DNA of 33,822 nt from Flavobacterium cupreum (GTDB lineage: Bacteria > Bacteroidota > Bacteroidia > Flavobacteriales > Flavobacteriaceae). Where the stretch lies: contig NZ_QWDM01000026.1 in assembly GCF_003996965.1 (NCBI RefSeq), positions 1 through 33,822 on the forward strand, written 5' to 3'. The position numbers and the translations under genes were made by a program. Position 1 is the first letter of the stretch. Each line of letters opens with the position of its first letter. Below, piece by piece: positions 6,135 to 13,884 of the stretch. A model generated the notes under the pieces. It saw nothing but the letters and a program-made list of their open reading frames with translations. It was not told where the DNA came from and did not search any database.

Positions 6135-7643
6135 GTGCCGAATAATTTAATTTTTCTACAAGATATATTATTACATACTCCAGTGCCAACTGCAGTTTAT
6201 TGTACTGACGATTTAGTAATTTCCTTTGCTAATCCCGCCATGCTCAATTTATGGAATAAGGACAAGCAGATTATTGGAAAAAAAATCGCCGATAGCATTG
6301 CTGATTTTCAGAATGATTCGATTAGCGAGGAAATTCTAAGGGTAATGAAAACAGGAATACCTTTTCAGGCCAGCGACAGAAAACTTGACATCCTTATAAA
6401 GGGAACAGGGACACCACTTTTTTTTAATTATAATTTTACGCCGCTTCGCAATGAAAAAGGAATTATTTATGGCGTCGTACATACCTGTACAGAAGTAACT
6501 AAATTACATGAAGTAAGAAGTCAGATAGTAAATTCCGATGAAATGCTTGAGATGGCTATCGAAGCCTGTGGAATGGGAACATATGAAATCGACCTTATAT
6601 CAAACAGGATTAAAACTTCTGAGAATTTTAAAAAGCTCTGGTCCGTTAATTCTGAAATTACTATAGACGCACTGGTAGCAAAACTGCATCCGGAGGATCG
6701 TGAACTTCGGGAAAAAGCTCACAGAGATGCCCTTGAAAACGGAGTAGTCTGCTACGAAGCCAGAATTATACAGAAAGACAACTCCGTGAGATGGATTAAG
6801 GTTTTTGGAAAAATCGTAAAAGATGAAAAGGGTAATCCATCAACCATCTTTGGAGTTGTGCAGGATATACATGATCAAAAAGAATTTGAAGTAGAACTGA
6901 AAAGAAAGATCGAAGAAAGTACCCTGGAACTCCGACGATCGAATGATGATCTGCTGCATTTTGCCAATGTGGTGAGCCATGATCTTCAGGAACCGGTCAG
7001 GAAAATTAAAATCTTCAATGACTTCTTACAAAATGAGATTGCAAACCGGTTACCGAACCGTTCTGTTATGCACTTAAACAAAATTGCCCATTCTGCCCAT
7101 CGTATGCAATGTATAATCGAAGGGCTGCTTTCCTATTCTACTATTGACAAAAGCAGTCAGCCGGTGGAATTGATTTTCTTAAACGATCTCGTAGAGAACA
7201 TCAGGACCGATCTTGAACTTATCATAAAAGAAAAAGGTGCTATTCTGATTGTAAATGATCTTCCGGAAATTGAGGGAGCAGCTATTCTAATTCAGCAGCT
7301 CTTCTATAATCTTATCCAAAATGCAATGAAATTCACAAAAGCCAACCAGCCTCCGAGAATTAGTATTACATCGACTGTAAAAAATATCGATTCGGTTGAA
7401 TCTGTTGAAATTTCCTTCAAAGATAATGGTATCGGAGTGGATCCTATTTATGCAGAAAAAATATTTACTGCTTTTGAAAGACTTCATTCCAAGAATGAAT
7501 ACGAGGGAAATGGTATTGGACTTGCCCTTTGCCAAAAGATAGTTGACAGGCACAATGGAACTATAATGGTTACAGGAGAAAAAGAAAATGGTGCTGAATT
7601 TATAGTTACCCTCCCCCTTAAACAAGCTAACAAAAATATATAG
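6135..7643 (+). CDS. Soluble PAS-PAS sensor histidine kinase
   Basis: A 502-residue kinase with no membrane segment, so probably cytosolic. Two PAS domains (about 9-125 and 135-255, the second with a PAC-type end WIKVFGKIVKDEKGNPSTIFGVVQDI) precede a short coiled coil. The HisKA domain has the phosphorylated H282 in VVSHDLQEPVRKI. The HATPase domain (about 385-500) has the N-box NLIQNAMKFT, G1 box DNGIGVD (D430) and G2 box GNGIGLALC. It resembles the bacteriophytochrome-type kinases that pair with single receiver proteins, but no GAF/PHY domain is present. The start is a GTG at 6135; the ATG two bases earlier is in another frame and closes quickly. The divergent receiver protein is its likely partner. 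Confidence 0.9.
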   Translation: MPNNLIFLQDILLHTPVPTAVYCTDDLVISFANPAMLNLWNKDKQIIGKKIADSIADFQNDSISEEILRVMKTGIPFQASDRKLDILIKGTGTPLFFNYNFTPLRNEKGIIYGVVHTCTEVTKLHEVRSQIVNSDEMLEMAIEACGMGTYEIDLISNRIKTSENFKKLWSVNSEITIDALVAKLHPEDRELREKAHRDALENGVVCYEARIIQKDNSVRWIKVFGKIVKDEKGNPSTIFGVVQDIHDQKEFEVELKRKIEESTLELRRSNDDLLHFANVVSHDLQEPVRKIKIFNDFLQNEIANRLPNRSVMHLNKIAHSAHRMQCIIEGLLSYSTIDKSSQPVELIFLNDLVENIRTDLELIIKEKGAILIVNDLPEIEGAAILIQQLFYNLIQNAMKFTKANQPPRISITSTVKNIDSVESVEISFKDNGIGVDPIYAEKIFTAFERLHSKNEYEGNGIGLALCQKIVDRHNGTIMVTGEKENGAEFIVTLPLKQANKNI

Positions 7644-7670
7644 AAGTACATTAACCACTTTGACAACTTA

Positions 7671-7703
7671 AAAGCTCTAAATCGCTGATTTAGAGCTTTT
7701 TTT
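7671..7703 (+). terminator. Intrinsic terminator of the histidine kinase gene
   Basis: AAAGCTCTAAATC pairs with GATTTAGAGCTTT around GCT, followed by TTTT. Confidence 0.85.
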
Positions 7704-7790
7704 ATCCCTATTATATAATTGGTAAGCTTCACTTAAAAACGGATCAAATCTTTAATGATTAGGATCTGAAAGGAGCCATTGCTTCCGAAG

Positions 7791-8303
7791 TTATTTCATT
7801 TCGACAACCATTTCTGCTTCAACCGCCATGTTCTGCGGAAGGGTATATACGCCTATAGAATTACGCGCATGCCTGCCCTGCTCGCCAAACACTTCAATTA
7901 ATAAATCAGAAAAACCATTCATTACTTTTGACTGTTCCCTAAACGAGTCGTCTGTATTTACATAACCGTTTACTTTTACTATTCGTTTTATATTATCCAG
8001 ACTTCCAAAAGCACGTTTAAGTACCGCCAGCTGATTTATGGCTGTTAACCTTGCAGCCTGATAACCTTCCTCAGTAGTGAGTTCGCTCCCTACCTTTCCG
8101 GTAATGTACTTTCCATCTGCTTTAAGCGGTCCTCTTCCCGAAAGGAAAACGAGATTTCCGGTTTGTACCATATCCGCATAGCTGCCCAGGGATTCCGGTA
8201 TTTGTGGTAAGTAAATTCCGGACTGCTTTAATTTTTGCTCCGGAGTCTGAGCCGATAAATTTAAACTCACTACTAGTAGTGCCAGCGTTACGATCGTTTT
8301 CAT
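7791..8303 (-). CDS. RidA/YjgF-family protein with a signal peptide
   Basis: A 170-residue protein. Residues 1-19 (MKTIVTLALLVVSLNLSAQ) form a clear signal peptide with cleavage before Gln, so the protein should be periplasmic. The rest is a complete RidA-fold protein of the longer YjgF-like-1 subgroup: GNLVFLSGRGPL, VKVNGYVNTDDSF, and the substrate-binding Arg region HARNSIGVYTLPQNMAVEAE. The Arg that binds the carboxylate in RidA imine deaminases is present; the residue matching RidA Cys107 is Ser. Export is unusual, because classical RidA works on enamines in the cytosol. It follows a hydrolase gene by 65 bp, separated by a possible terminator. Confidence 0.85.
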   Translation of the reverse strand: MKTIVTLALLVVSLNLSAQTPEQKLKQSGIYLPQIPESLGSYADMVQTGNLVFLSGRGPLKADGKYITGKVGSELTTEEGYQAARLTAINQLAVLKRAFGSLDNIKRIVKVNGYVNTDDSFREQSKVMNGFSDLLIEVFGEQGRHARNSIGVYTLPQNMAVEAEMVVEMK

Positions 8304-8317
8304 TGTTTCGTAGATTT

Positions 8318-8350
8318 AAAAAAAAGAAAGCCATCTTAAAAAGACAGCTT
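8318..8350 (-). terminator. Hairpin with U tract between hydrolase and RidA-like genes
   Basis: Read on the minus strand, AAGCTGTCTT pairs with AAGATGGCTT (two G-U pairs in RNA) around a TTT loop, followed by a short TTTC stretch and a T8 run. It ends 15 bases before the RidA-like start, so it may act as a terminator or an attenuator. No separate TAnnTTTG box is visible for the RidA-like gene. Confidence 0.55.
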
Positions 8351-8368
8351 CCCTGATTTTTGTTTTAT

Positions 8369-9286
8369 TTATTTTAAGAATTTAATTAATTCGGCGTTAA
8401 ATTTTGGAAGCTCTTCAATAAACAATGCATGACCGCTTTTCTCAAATGGAACCAAAGTAGAATTGGCAATTGATTTGTGCATTTGTTCCGCCAGTTCATA
8501 AGAACAAATTTTGTCCTGTGTGCCGTGAAGGATAAGAGTTGGAATCTTGATTTTTTTCAGGTCTTCTCTCAAATCGGTATCACGAAGTGCTTTCATAGAC
8601 TCACCCATTGCATATGGAGAAGCCTGTGCCTGAATCGTTCCAAGCCATGCAGCTTGTCCTGCAGATACACTTGTTTCATTGGCCGGGAATATTTTTCCGA
8701 AATTCTCAAACAACTGTGGTCTGTTGGTATTATTAAGGGCAATAAGGCCGTTTACATCTTCTTTGGTCCAGAAACCATAGTTAAAGTCTGCCCTTTTGGT
8801 CCATAAGGGAGCTGCTGCACCAAATAAAGCCAGTTTTGAAACGTGGGCTGCATTGTATTTGGCAACGTAGTGAATCACCGTCGCACCTCCCATAGAGAAT
8901 CCGCCGATGGTGGCTCCTTCAATTTTAAGCTTGTCCAGGATCACTTTGATATCATCTGCATACACATCATAGTTGTAAGCCCCACCCGGTTTGTCTGACA
9001 GTCCGAAACCTCTTAAGGTGATTCCGATAACACGGTAGCCTTTCTGGATAAGTTCTGCATATTGGTATTCGTACATGGCATCACTCAACGGCCATCCGTG
9101 AATCAGTACGACCGGTTTTCCTTCACCTAAATCTGTTACATGCAGTTTTACATTTTTCTCTACTTCAATATATTCTTCTCTTCCTAAGCTTGCTGGTTTT
9201 CTCTGGCTTTGAGAGAAGACAGTTGATACTGCTAATAAAAAAATTGTTGCACTTGTTGCTGCGATTGTTTTTAAATTTGTTTTCAT
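8369..9286 (-). CDS. Exported alpha/beta hydrolase (non-heme chloroperoxidase/esterase-like)
   Basis: A 305-residue protein with a signal peptide (about 1-25, ending VSTVFSQ). The mature part is a complete alpha/beta hydrolase: oxyanion segment HGWPLSD (63-69), nucleophile elbow GFSMGG with S131, acid D258 in LHGTQD, and H286 in KSGHALF. The overall pattern (RGFGLSDKP, YADDIKVILDKL) is that of the arylesterase/non-heme haloperoxidase group; it can be an esterase, lactonase or perhydrolase. Export to the periplasm is less common for this group. It sits in a row with cupin and RidA-like genes that also encode signal peptides, suggesting joint periplasmic handling of one small molecule. Confidence 0.88.
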   Translation of the reverse strand: MKTNLKTIAATSATIFLLAVSTVFSQSQRKPASLGREEYIEVEKNVKLHVTDLGEGKPVVLIHGWPLSDAMYEYQYAELIQKGYRVIGITLRGFGLSDKPGGAYNYDVYADDIKVILDKLKIEGATIGGFSMGGATVIHYVAKYNAAHVSKLALFGAAAPLWTKRADFNYGFWTKEDVNGLIALNNTNRPQLFENFGKIFPANETSVSAGQAAWLGTIQAQASPYAMGESMKALRDTDLREDLKKIKIPTLILHGTQDKICSYELAEQMHKSIANSTLVPFEKSGHALFIEELPKFNAELIKFLK

Positions 9287-9350
9287 TCTTTTGGTTTTAA
9301 TTTTTATTTTAGCTTTTGATTTTTACTGCTGTTATTTCGTATTGACAGAG

Positions 9351-9407
9351 CAAAATTGATATTTTTGCGATTATAAATCAAATTAATAATTTTTTACAAT
9401 TATAAAT
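9351..9407 (-). promoter_or_regulatory. Tandem 28/29-bp direct repeat before the hydrolase gene
   Basis: Unit A (9351-9378) and unit B (9379-9407) both start CAAA and end ATTATAAAT or AATTATAAAT. Their best part, TTTTTGCGATTATAAA (9362-9377) versus TTTTTACAATTATAAA (9391-9406), agrees at 14 of 16 positions. It lies 65-121 bases before the hydrolase start, where an activator would bind. The binding protein is unknown. Confidence 0.4.
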
Positions 9408-9475
9408 TTTAGTTATAATACTAGCTTTTTATTAGCCGCTGACTTTATCATAGCGTCCGGCACATCACTACGGTT

Positions 9476-9883
9476 TTACTTTTTCATTACCAGCACCGGT
9501 TTTCCTTTTTCCACTATATAAGTTGCCAGCTCCGAAGCTTTTGCATGGCTGTTATTTCGTGCAGAGTGAACTACGCCTGCCGGGATAAAAAGCACTTCTC
9601 CCGCTTTTAAGGTAACAGGAGACTGCCCTTCAACTTCATACTCTAGTTGGCCATCAAGGACATAAATAACCTCCTCACCCGGGTGAGAGTGTTTTCCAAA
9701 AGCGGTATGAGCATCAAAATCGATGCGGGCCTGAACTGTTTCGTATCCCGGAACACTCAGGTCATACCGCTGTAAGTCAGTACGTTTTATTCCTGATTGC
9801 TGGGCAGCAGCAGTACTTGTAATAATCAATGCTAAAAAGCTAAGGGCAGAAACTGTAGTTGATGCAAAATTTAAAGTTTTCAT
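9476..9883 (-). CDS. Exported single-domain cupin
   Basis: A 135-residue protein with a signal peptide (about 1-27, ending ITSTAAAQ). Both cupin motifs are intact. Motif 1, GKHSHPGEEVIYVLDG, gives metal ligands H65, H67 and E71. Motif 2, GEVLFIPAGVVHSARN, gives H106. This predicts a metal-binding beta-barrel, either a dioxygenase or isomerase-like enzyme or a binding protein. Its promoter box and a 21-bp-period direct repeat lie upstream, suggesting control by an AraC-type protein, most likely that encoded at 11446. Downstream, 189 bp separate it from the hydrolase gene. Confidence 0.88.
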   Translation of the reverse strand: MKTLNFASTTVSALSFLALIITSTAAAQQSGIKRTDLQRYDLSVPGYETVQARIDFDAHTAFGKHSHPGEEVIYVLDGQLEYEVEGQSPVTLKAGEVLFIPAGVVHSARNNSHAKASELATYIVEKGKPVLVMKK

Positions 9884-9926
9884 GTGTTAATTGTATTAAT
9901 TTGTTGTTTTTATTAATTTTCTCTGT

Positions 9927-9934
9927 CAAAAGTA
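9927..9934 (-). promoter_or_regulatory. -7 box (TACTTTTG on the minus strand) of the cupin gene
   Basis: CAAAAGTA on the plus strand; it lies 43 bases before the cupin start at 9883. Confidence 0.5.
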
Positions 9935-9972
9935 CCAAGGCATCACGTGCATTGAAATGATAATAGAGCCCG

Positions 9973-10005
9973 AATGGACAAAAGGAGAAATGAAATGGAC
10001 AAAAG
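9973..10005 (-). promoter_or_regulatory. Candidate AraC operator before the cupin gene
   Basis: AATGGACAAAAG occurs at 9973-9984 and again at 9994-10005, identical at 12 of 12 positions and exactly 21 bp apart. Read towards the cupin gene the half-site is CTTTTGTCCATT. It ends 39 bases before the -7 box, a normal position for an AraC-type activator. Confidence 0.6.
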
Positions 10006-10044
10006 TCGAGTTCTAATTCTTATGGATTATAAAATCCCGCAAGG

Positions 10045-11343
10045 CTATCTATGGTAAGCTTCCCCTTCTTTCCATATGCCCACTATAGAAAGAGAATCAG
10101 AAATAGTACTGGTAGGATCACCACTAACTAACAGTAAATCAGCTCTCCTTCCTTCAGCAATTATTCCTCTGTCTGATAAATTAAATCTTTTGGCAGTTAC
10201 TGATGTCGCAGATCTTAGTGCCTCAATCGGACTTAATCCGGCTTCTACCAGCAGCTGCATTTCATGATGAACACTCACACCATGTGCAAGACCTCCTAAA
10301 TGAGGCATCGGTACTGATACATCTGTCCCCACAAGTATATCTACGCCGGCATCGCGCAAATCCTTCACATTGTTAAAGTTATCTGCCATACTGCCTTCCG
10401 GAAACGTATTAAAATAAGAGCACATTGTCATTTTCCAGTCTTCATTCAATTTACTTTCCACTCTTTCATCATGGGCAACGTGGCAGGCCGAATTTCCTAT
10501 GATTGATGAATTTAATACCAGGCAGGGTGTCACAAAAATTCCTTTGGCTGCGATAGATTCTATAAGATCGGGTGTCCAGTCAGGTCTGTCAATAAATAAA
10601 TGTGCCAGGCCATCAACACCAATTTCTACTGCTGTTTTTGCCGCTTCGGCTGTTAAAACGTGGGCTATGGCAATTTTACCTAATTTATGGGCTTGCTCTA
10701 CCGCTGCTTTTAACACCCTGGTTTCAATAACAGGCAAGCCCGGTGCATTCATTACGGTTCCTTCCTCAATCATTATTTTAAAATAATCAGCACCATTATT
10801 TACCTGGCGGTTAACAAAATCTATCGCTCCTTCCAGTGAAGTAACATCGGGTCCTAATTCTTCTTCTTCTTGCTGAGCCTGATGGGCCGCTATAAAAATG
10901 GCCTTTTCCTCTTCACTCATTTTCTCCATTTCTTTTAAAACAAATTCCGGAATGCCATCGCCCTTAGGAATCAGTTCGTCAGGATGCCCGCCGGGAGCCG
11001 TCAGACCCATACCGGCGGAACGAACATCAGCTGCATCTGTAATCCCCTTTAACTGTGTATCACGCCCTTTTTGAGTAAAACCTCCCATCATTTCCAACTC
11101 GGTGGTGATACCGAATTTTAAGGCATCTCTTAAAAATTCAACCGATGTATGGACGTGGGCATCTATGAGTCCCGGCAGAAGAGTACAGCCTGTACCGTTA
11201 ATTATTTCATCAACATCCAGCGGTAATTCATCAGAAATTGAAGTGATTATTCCGTCAGTAAATACAATGTTTTTTGTACCAATTACATTTATGCCGTCAA
11301 ATACTTTGGCATTTATGATGGCTTTACTTTTAGTGGTAGTCAT
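10045..11343 (-). CDS. Amidohydrolase-superfamily metal-dependent hydrolase
   Basis: A 432-residue cytosolic enzyme of the imidazolonepropionase/prolidase-like branch of the amidohydrolases. Metal-site residues are visible in order: H63 and H65 in DAHVH, K189 in YFKIMIEEG (likely carboxylated bridge), H228 in IAHV, H248 in LAHLF, and D341 in VGTDVSVP. The final strand domain GRRADLLLVSGDP is typical of the family. The substrate is probably a cyclic amide or peptide-like compound, but it cannot be named. The gene is divergent from an AraC regulator with a 102-bp shared promoter region, and 161 bp before the exported cupin gene, which may use its product or substrate. Confidence 0.88.
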   Translation of the reverse strand: MTTTKSKAIINAKVFDGINVIGTKNIVFTDGIITSISDELPLDVDEIINGTGCTLLPGLIDAHVHTSVEFLRDALKFGITTELEMMGGFTQKGRDTQLKGITDAADVRSAGMGLTAPGGHPDELIPKGDGIPEFVLKEMEKMSEEEKAIFIAAHQAQQEEEELGPDVTSLEGAIDFVNRQVNNGADYFKIMIEEGTVMNAPGLPVIETRVLKAAVEQAHKLGKIAIAHVLTAEAAKTAVEIGVDGLAHLFIDRPDWTPDLIESIAAKGIFVTPCLVLNSSIIGNSACHVAHDERVESKLNEDWKMTMCSYFNTFPEGSMADNFNNVKDLRDAGVDILVGTDVSVPMPHLGGLAHGVSVHHEMQLLVEAGLSPIEALRSATSVTAKRFNLSDRGIIAEGRRADLLLVSGDPTSTISDSLSIVGIWKEGEAYHR

Positions 11344-11369
11344 TTTTGAATCATTTAAATTAATTTTCT

Positions 11370-11418
11370 TTTGACAAATTTATCTAGTCAATAGGGATTA
11401 AAATAGCTACATTTGACA
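11370..11418. promoter_or_regulatory. Divergent promoters of amidohydrolase and AraC genes
   Basis: A minus-strand -7 box TAAATTTG (plus CAAATTTA, 11375-11382) serves the amidohydrolase and a plus-strand box TACATTTG (11408-11415) serves the AraC gene. The heptamer TTTGACA occurs at 11370 and 11412, 42 bp apart, which may be part of a regulator site, although the pair is short. Confidence 0.5.
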
Positions 11419-11445
11419 CAATAATAACTCTAAAAGGTCATAGAA

Positions 11446-12402
11446 ATGGAATTACATTTAAAGGAAGAATTCGGTTTTTTAGCAGGTTTCGCCAGTTTAT
11501 TAGACACGGAAGTAAAAAATGGAATACTGGTAATACCCGAGAATAAAGGGAAAGGATATCTGAGGGGATTTAGATTAGACAACTCCATAAATATGCTGGT
11601 ACGTTTTTATGAGTTTAATGACAATGTGCTTGCGAAAAGGCTTGGAGGCCAAAATACACTGAACCGTATACTATTTTCTTTTAACAACATTTTTCCCGAT
11701 GCCGACTCAAAAGACAAATATTCAGGGGATCTTCCTTCTATGCAGATTTTTAAAGGAAAACTTAATATCGAAACCTTTTATCCCGGCAGAACTAAATTCA
11801 ATTCTATTTTTATTGGAATCGATTCGGATAGATTAGCAAAAACGCTGGGATTGAATATTGACAATGAAATTTTCAGAAATATTATTACCAGTGAACAGTC
11901 GGTTTTATTTGAAGAACTGCTTTCGCCAAAAATTCAGCAGGTCGCAATGGAAATTATCCAGGCTGACGTTCCGCCTTCGCTGAATGATTTCTTTTTTAAA
12001 ATTAAAGCCGAGGAATTAATATGCCTGACTTTAAAAGAACTTTTTAAAAGGGAAAACCAAACTACGCACGCGCTGAACCAAATCGATGTCCAGAAAATTT
12101 ATAAAGTGAGAGACCTGATTTTGAATGACATTGCGGCACCTCCGGTTATAAAGGAACTGGCTTCACAAATTGGAATGAGCGAATCGAAGTTTAAAAGATT
12201 ATTTAAACAGATTTTTGGGGACAGTTTGTTTAGCTACTACCAAAAGTTCAGAATGAAGGAAGCGGCACGATTATTAAAAGAAAATAAAATGACTGTTTCA
12301 GAAGTTGGCTTTAAGATGGGGTTTTCGAATCTAAGTCACTTTGCCAAAGCGTTTGAAGAACATATCGGAACGAAACCAAAATCATTTCAAAAAATAAAAT
12401 AG
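11446..12402 (+). CDS. AraC-family regulator, PchR-like
   Basis: This 318-residue protein has a poorly conserved N-terminal half and a C-terminal AraC double helix-turn-helix (about 215-316). The first HTH is IKELASQIGMSESKFKRLFK and the second MTVSEVGFKMGFSNLSHFAK, followed by EHIGTKPKSF. The layout matches PchR-like AraC proteins of Bacteroidota. It is divergent from the amidohydrolase, and the direct-repeat sites before the cupin gene (21-bp period) are its likely targets. The whole block 7791-12402 may be one regulon. The ligand is unknown. About 250 bp of non-coding DNA without recognisable signals follows (12403-12655). Confidence 0.9.
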   Translation: MELHLKEEFGFLAGFASLLDTEVKNGILVIPENKGKGYLRGFRLDNSINMLVRFYEFNDNVLAKRLGGQNTLNRILFSFNNIFPDADSKDKYSGDLPSMQIFKGKLNIETFYPGRTKFNSIFIGIDSDRLAKTLGLNIDNEIFRNIITSEQSVLFEELLSPKIQQVAMEIIQADVPPSLNDFFFKIKAEELICLTLKELFKRENQTTHALNQIDVQKIYKVRDLILNDIAAPPVIKELASQIGMSESKFKRLFKQIFGDSLFSYYQKFRMKEAARLLKENKMTVSEVGFKMGFSNLSHFAKAFEEHIGTKPKSFQKIK

Positions 12403-12655
12403 AGGTATACCATCAAGCATCGTTTTAACCCTTGTTCCACAGCTGAAGCCTACCCAAGCCCCCGGTTGACTGAGTATACGGAAAGATACAGGTAATTTTA
12501 AAAATAGTAAACATATACAGTATCAGATCATCTGTGCTGAATTGTATATTTTTAATTACCTATTGCTATAAATGGTATTGTATATAGATCTGTACAACGT
12601 TAAAAAATAAAACGAGCCCCTTCCTTATTGGAATGTCTTAATAAAGCCTTTTACT

Positions 12656-13060
12656 TTATTTTGATTCTTCCACAATTTTCCAGGTATCAAAGCTGCAGTC
12701 GTACTGGTATCCCAGATCACACATTTCTCCAATCCATTCCCTTAAAGTTTCATGCATCATTTTGATTGCTGTGGTTCTGCCTGATATTACAAAAAGGCTT
12801 TTGTCATGCGCAGCAGTTCCATGATTGACAATGTAACCTAATTTACGGATTTCCTCTTCCAGTTTTTCGGATTTCTCCAAAGTATCCGTATAAAAGAAAT
12901 AATCAATTTTTAATTCATCTTCTTCTTCAACCCCGCCATCACGCAGTTGTACAAGTGATTCTATTGAAAGTCGAAATTGTTTATCCTGATTGGCAATAAA
13001 ATCATTTTCAGAAACAAACCGCTTCTTTTTTTTAGGCTTTAAAAAACTTAAGATTTCCAT
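12656..13060 (-). CDS. RraB-like (RNase E inhibitor family) protein
   Basis: A 134-residue protein beginning MEILSFLKPKKKKRF. The body fits the RraB fold: IDYFFYTDTLEKSEKLEEEIRK, then a beta segment LFVISGRTTAI, and the C-terminal MHETLREWIGEMCDLGYQYDCSFDTWKI. In gammaproteobacteria RraB binds and slows RNase E; whether Flavobacterium has that partner is not shown here. The frame extends 25 codons further upstream, but a -7 box lies inside that stretch (13102-13109), so the ATG at 13060 is the chosen start. No signal peptide is present, so it is cytosolic. Confidence 0.7.
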   Translation of the reverse strand: MEILSFLKPKKKKRFVSENDFIANQDKQFRLSIESLVQLRDGGVEEEDELKIDYFFYTDTLEKSEKLEEEIRKLGYIVNHGTAAHDKSLFVISGRTTAIKMMHETLREWIGEMCDLGYQYDCSFDTWKIVEESK

Positions 13061-13101
13061 TTTTAGTTGATTGTTGTAGTTTACAATTATAGATTTAAAA
13101 A

Positions 13102-13109
13102 CAAAAATA
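13102..13109 (-). promoter_or_regulatory. -7 box (TATTTTTG on the minus strand) of the RraB-like gene
   Basis: Plus-strand CAAAAATA. Its position, 42 bases before the ATG at 13060 and inside the longer open frame, decides the start codon. Confidence 0.5.
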
Positions 13110-13311
13110 GGTAAATATCGAATCCGATAGTCCACACTGTTATAAACTTAACATAGCATTTCAGCTGATGCCACGTGCAGGAAGCAGGAAGTCTATTATG
13201 TCTTTTTATTTACGATTTGATAAAAACAGAGGGTGTTTTTACTTTTTTTTAATAACACAGAATTTACAGGTAAAACTCCCGTTTATCTAAAAACAGATTT
13301 GGCATAGCAAC

Positions 13312-13336
13312 AAAAAGCCCCTGCTTTCGCAAGGGC
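13312..13336 (-). terminator. Intrinsic terminator of the lysine-rich protein gene
   Basis: On the minus strand GCCCTTGC pairs with GCAGGGGC (one G-U pair) around GAAA, followed by TTTTTG. The remainder of 13136-13311 shows no gene. Confidence 0.7.
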
Positions 13337-13342
13337 CACGTC

Positions 13343-13783
13343 TTATTTCTTACCTTTTTTTGACTTAGATTTTTTCGCTTTTTTTATTGCCTTCTTTTTT
13401 GCAATTTTCTTTGTCTTGGCTTTATTTTTCGCTTTTTGGGCCCTGTCTTTCTTTTTTGCCTTTGCTTTTAATTTTGCCTTTTTATCTTTCTTGTTCTTTT
13501 TAGCTTTTTCCTTTTTCTTTCCGGACTGCTTCTTCTCTTTTTCTTTTTCCTTCATCTTATTGATTTTAAGTTTATTCTTTTCTGATTTTCCTTTTTCTTC
13601 AGAAATTTCTTTTGATGGTTCTTCGGTATTGATTTTTAAATCCTCAGCTACAGTATCTTTAACTTCTGTCTCTTTAATTTCTGCGGGCGGGATTTCAGAA
13701 ACAGCAGGAGTCTGCACTACCTGATGATTATTGTTATTGTCTTGCTGATCATTCAATCTTTCCTTTCGGCTGTTTTTGCTCAT
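13343..13783 (-). CDS. Lysine-rich, histone-H1-tail-like basic protein
   Basis: A 146-residue low-complexity protein. Residues 1-65 are acidic and polar (DQQDNNNNHQ, then PPAEIKETEVKDT). Residues 66-146 are almost only Lys, Ala, Glu and Ser, ending in KKAKKSKSKKGKK. The tail is strongly basic and resembles the repeats of histone-H1-like and AlgP-type proteins, so nucleic-acid or polyphosphate binding is the simplest guess. No fold, signal peptide or enzyme motif is visible. A -7 box lies about 100 bases upstream and a good terminator follows, which supports a real gene despite its composition. The opposite strand has a long frame only because AAA/AAG runs read as TTT/CTT. Confidence 0.6.
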   Translation of the reverse strand: MSKNSRKERLNDQQDNNNNHQVVQTPAVSEIPPAEIKETEVKDTVAEDLKINTEEPSKEISEEKGKSEKNKLKINKMKEKEKEKKQSGKKKEKAKKNKKDKKAKLKAKAKKKDRAQKAKNKAKTKKIAKKKAIKKAKKSKSKKGKK

Positions 13784-13876
13784 TGCTATTTATATTTTAA
13801 TTCAAAAATGATCCTGCACGCGCAAATTCAACAAGCATTTAACTAAAAGATTACCTTATTGTTATCAAATTGTAAA

Positions 13877-13884
13877 CAAATGTA
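13877..13884 (-). promoter_or_regulatory. -7 box (TACATTTG on the minus strand) of the lysine-rich gene
   Basis: Plus-strand CAAATGTA, 93 bases before the ATG at 13783. Confidence 0.4.

Noticed and set aside
6133..6150. ATG at 6133 as start of the histidine kinase
   Set aside because: It is in another frame that stops within a few codons; the GTG at 6135 opens the real frame.
13061..13135. Longer start of the RraB-like protein at 13135
   Set aside because: A -7 promoter box lies inside this extension, and the extra residues do not resemble the family.
13416..13724. Phe/Leu/Ser-rich plus-strand frame that looks like a membrane protein
   Set aside because: It is the complement of the lysine-rich gene; AAA/AAG runs read backwards give Phe/Leu.
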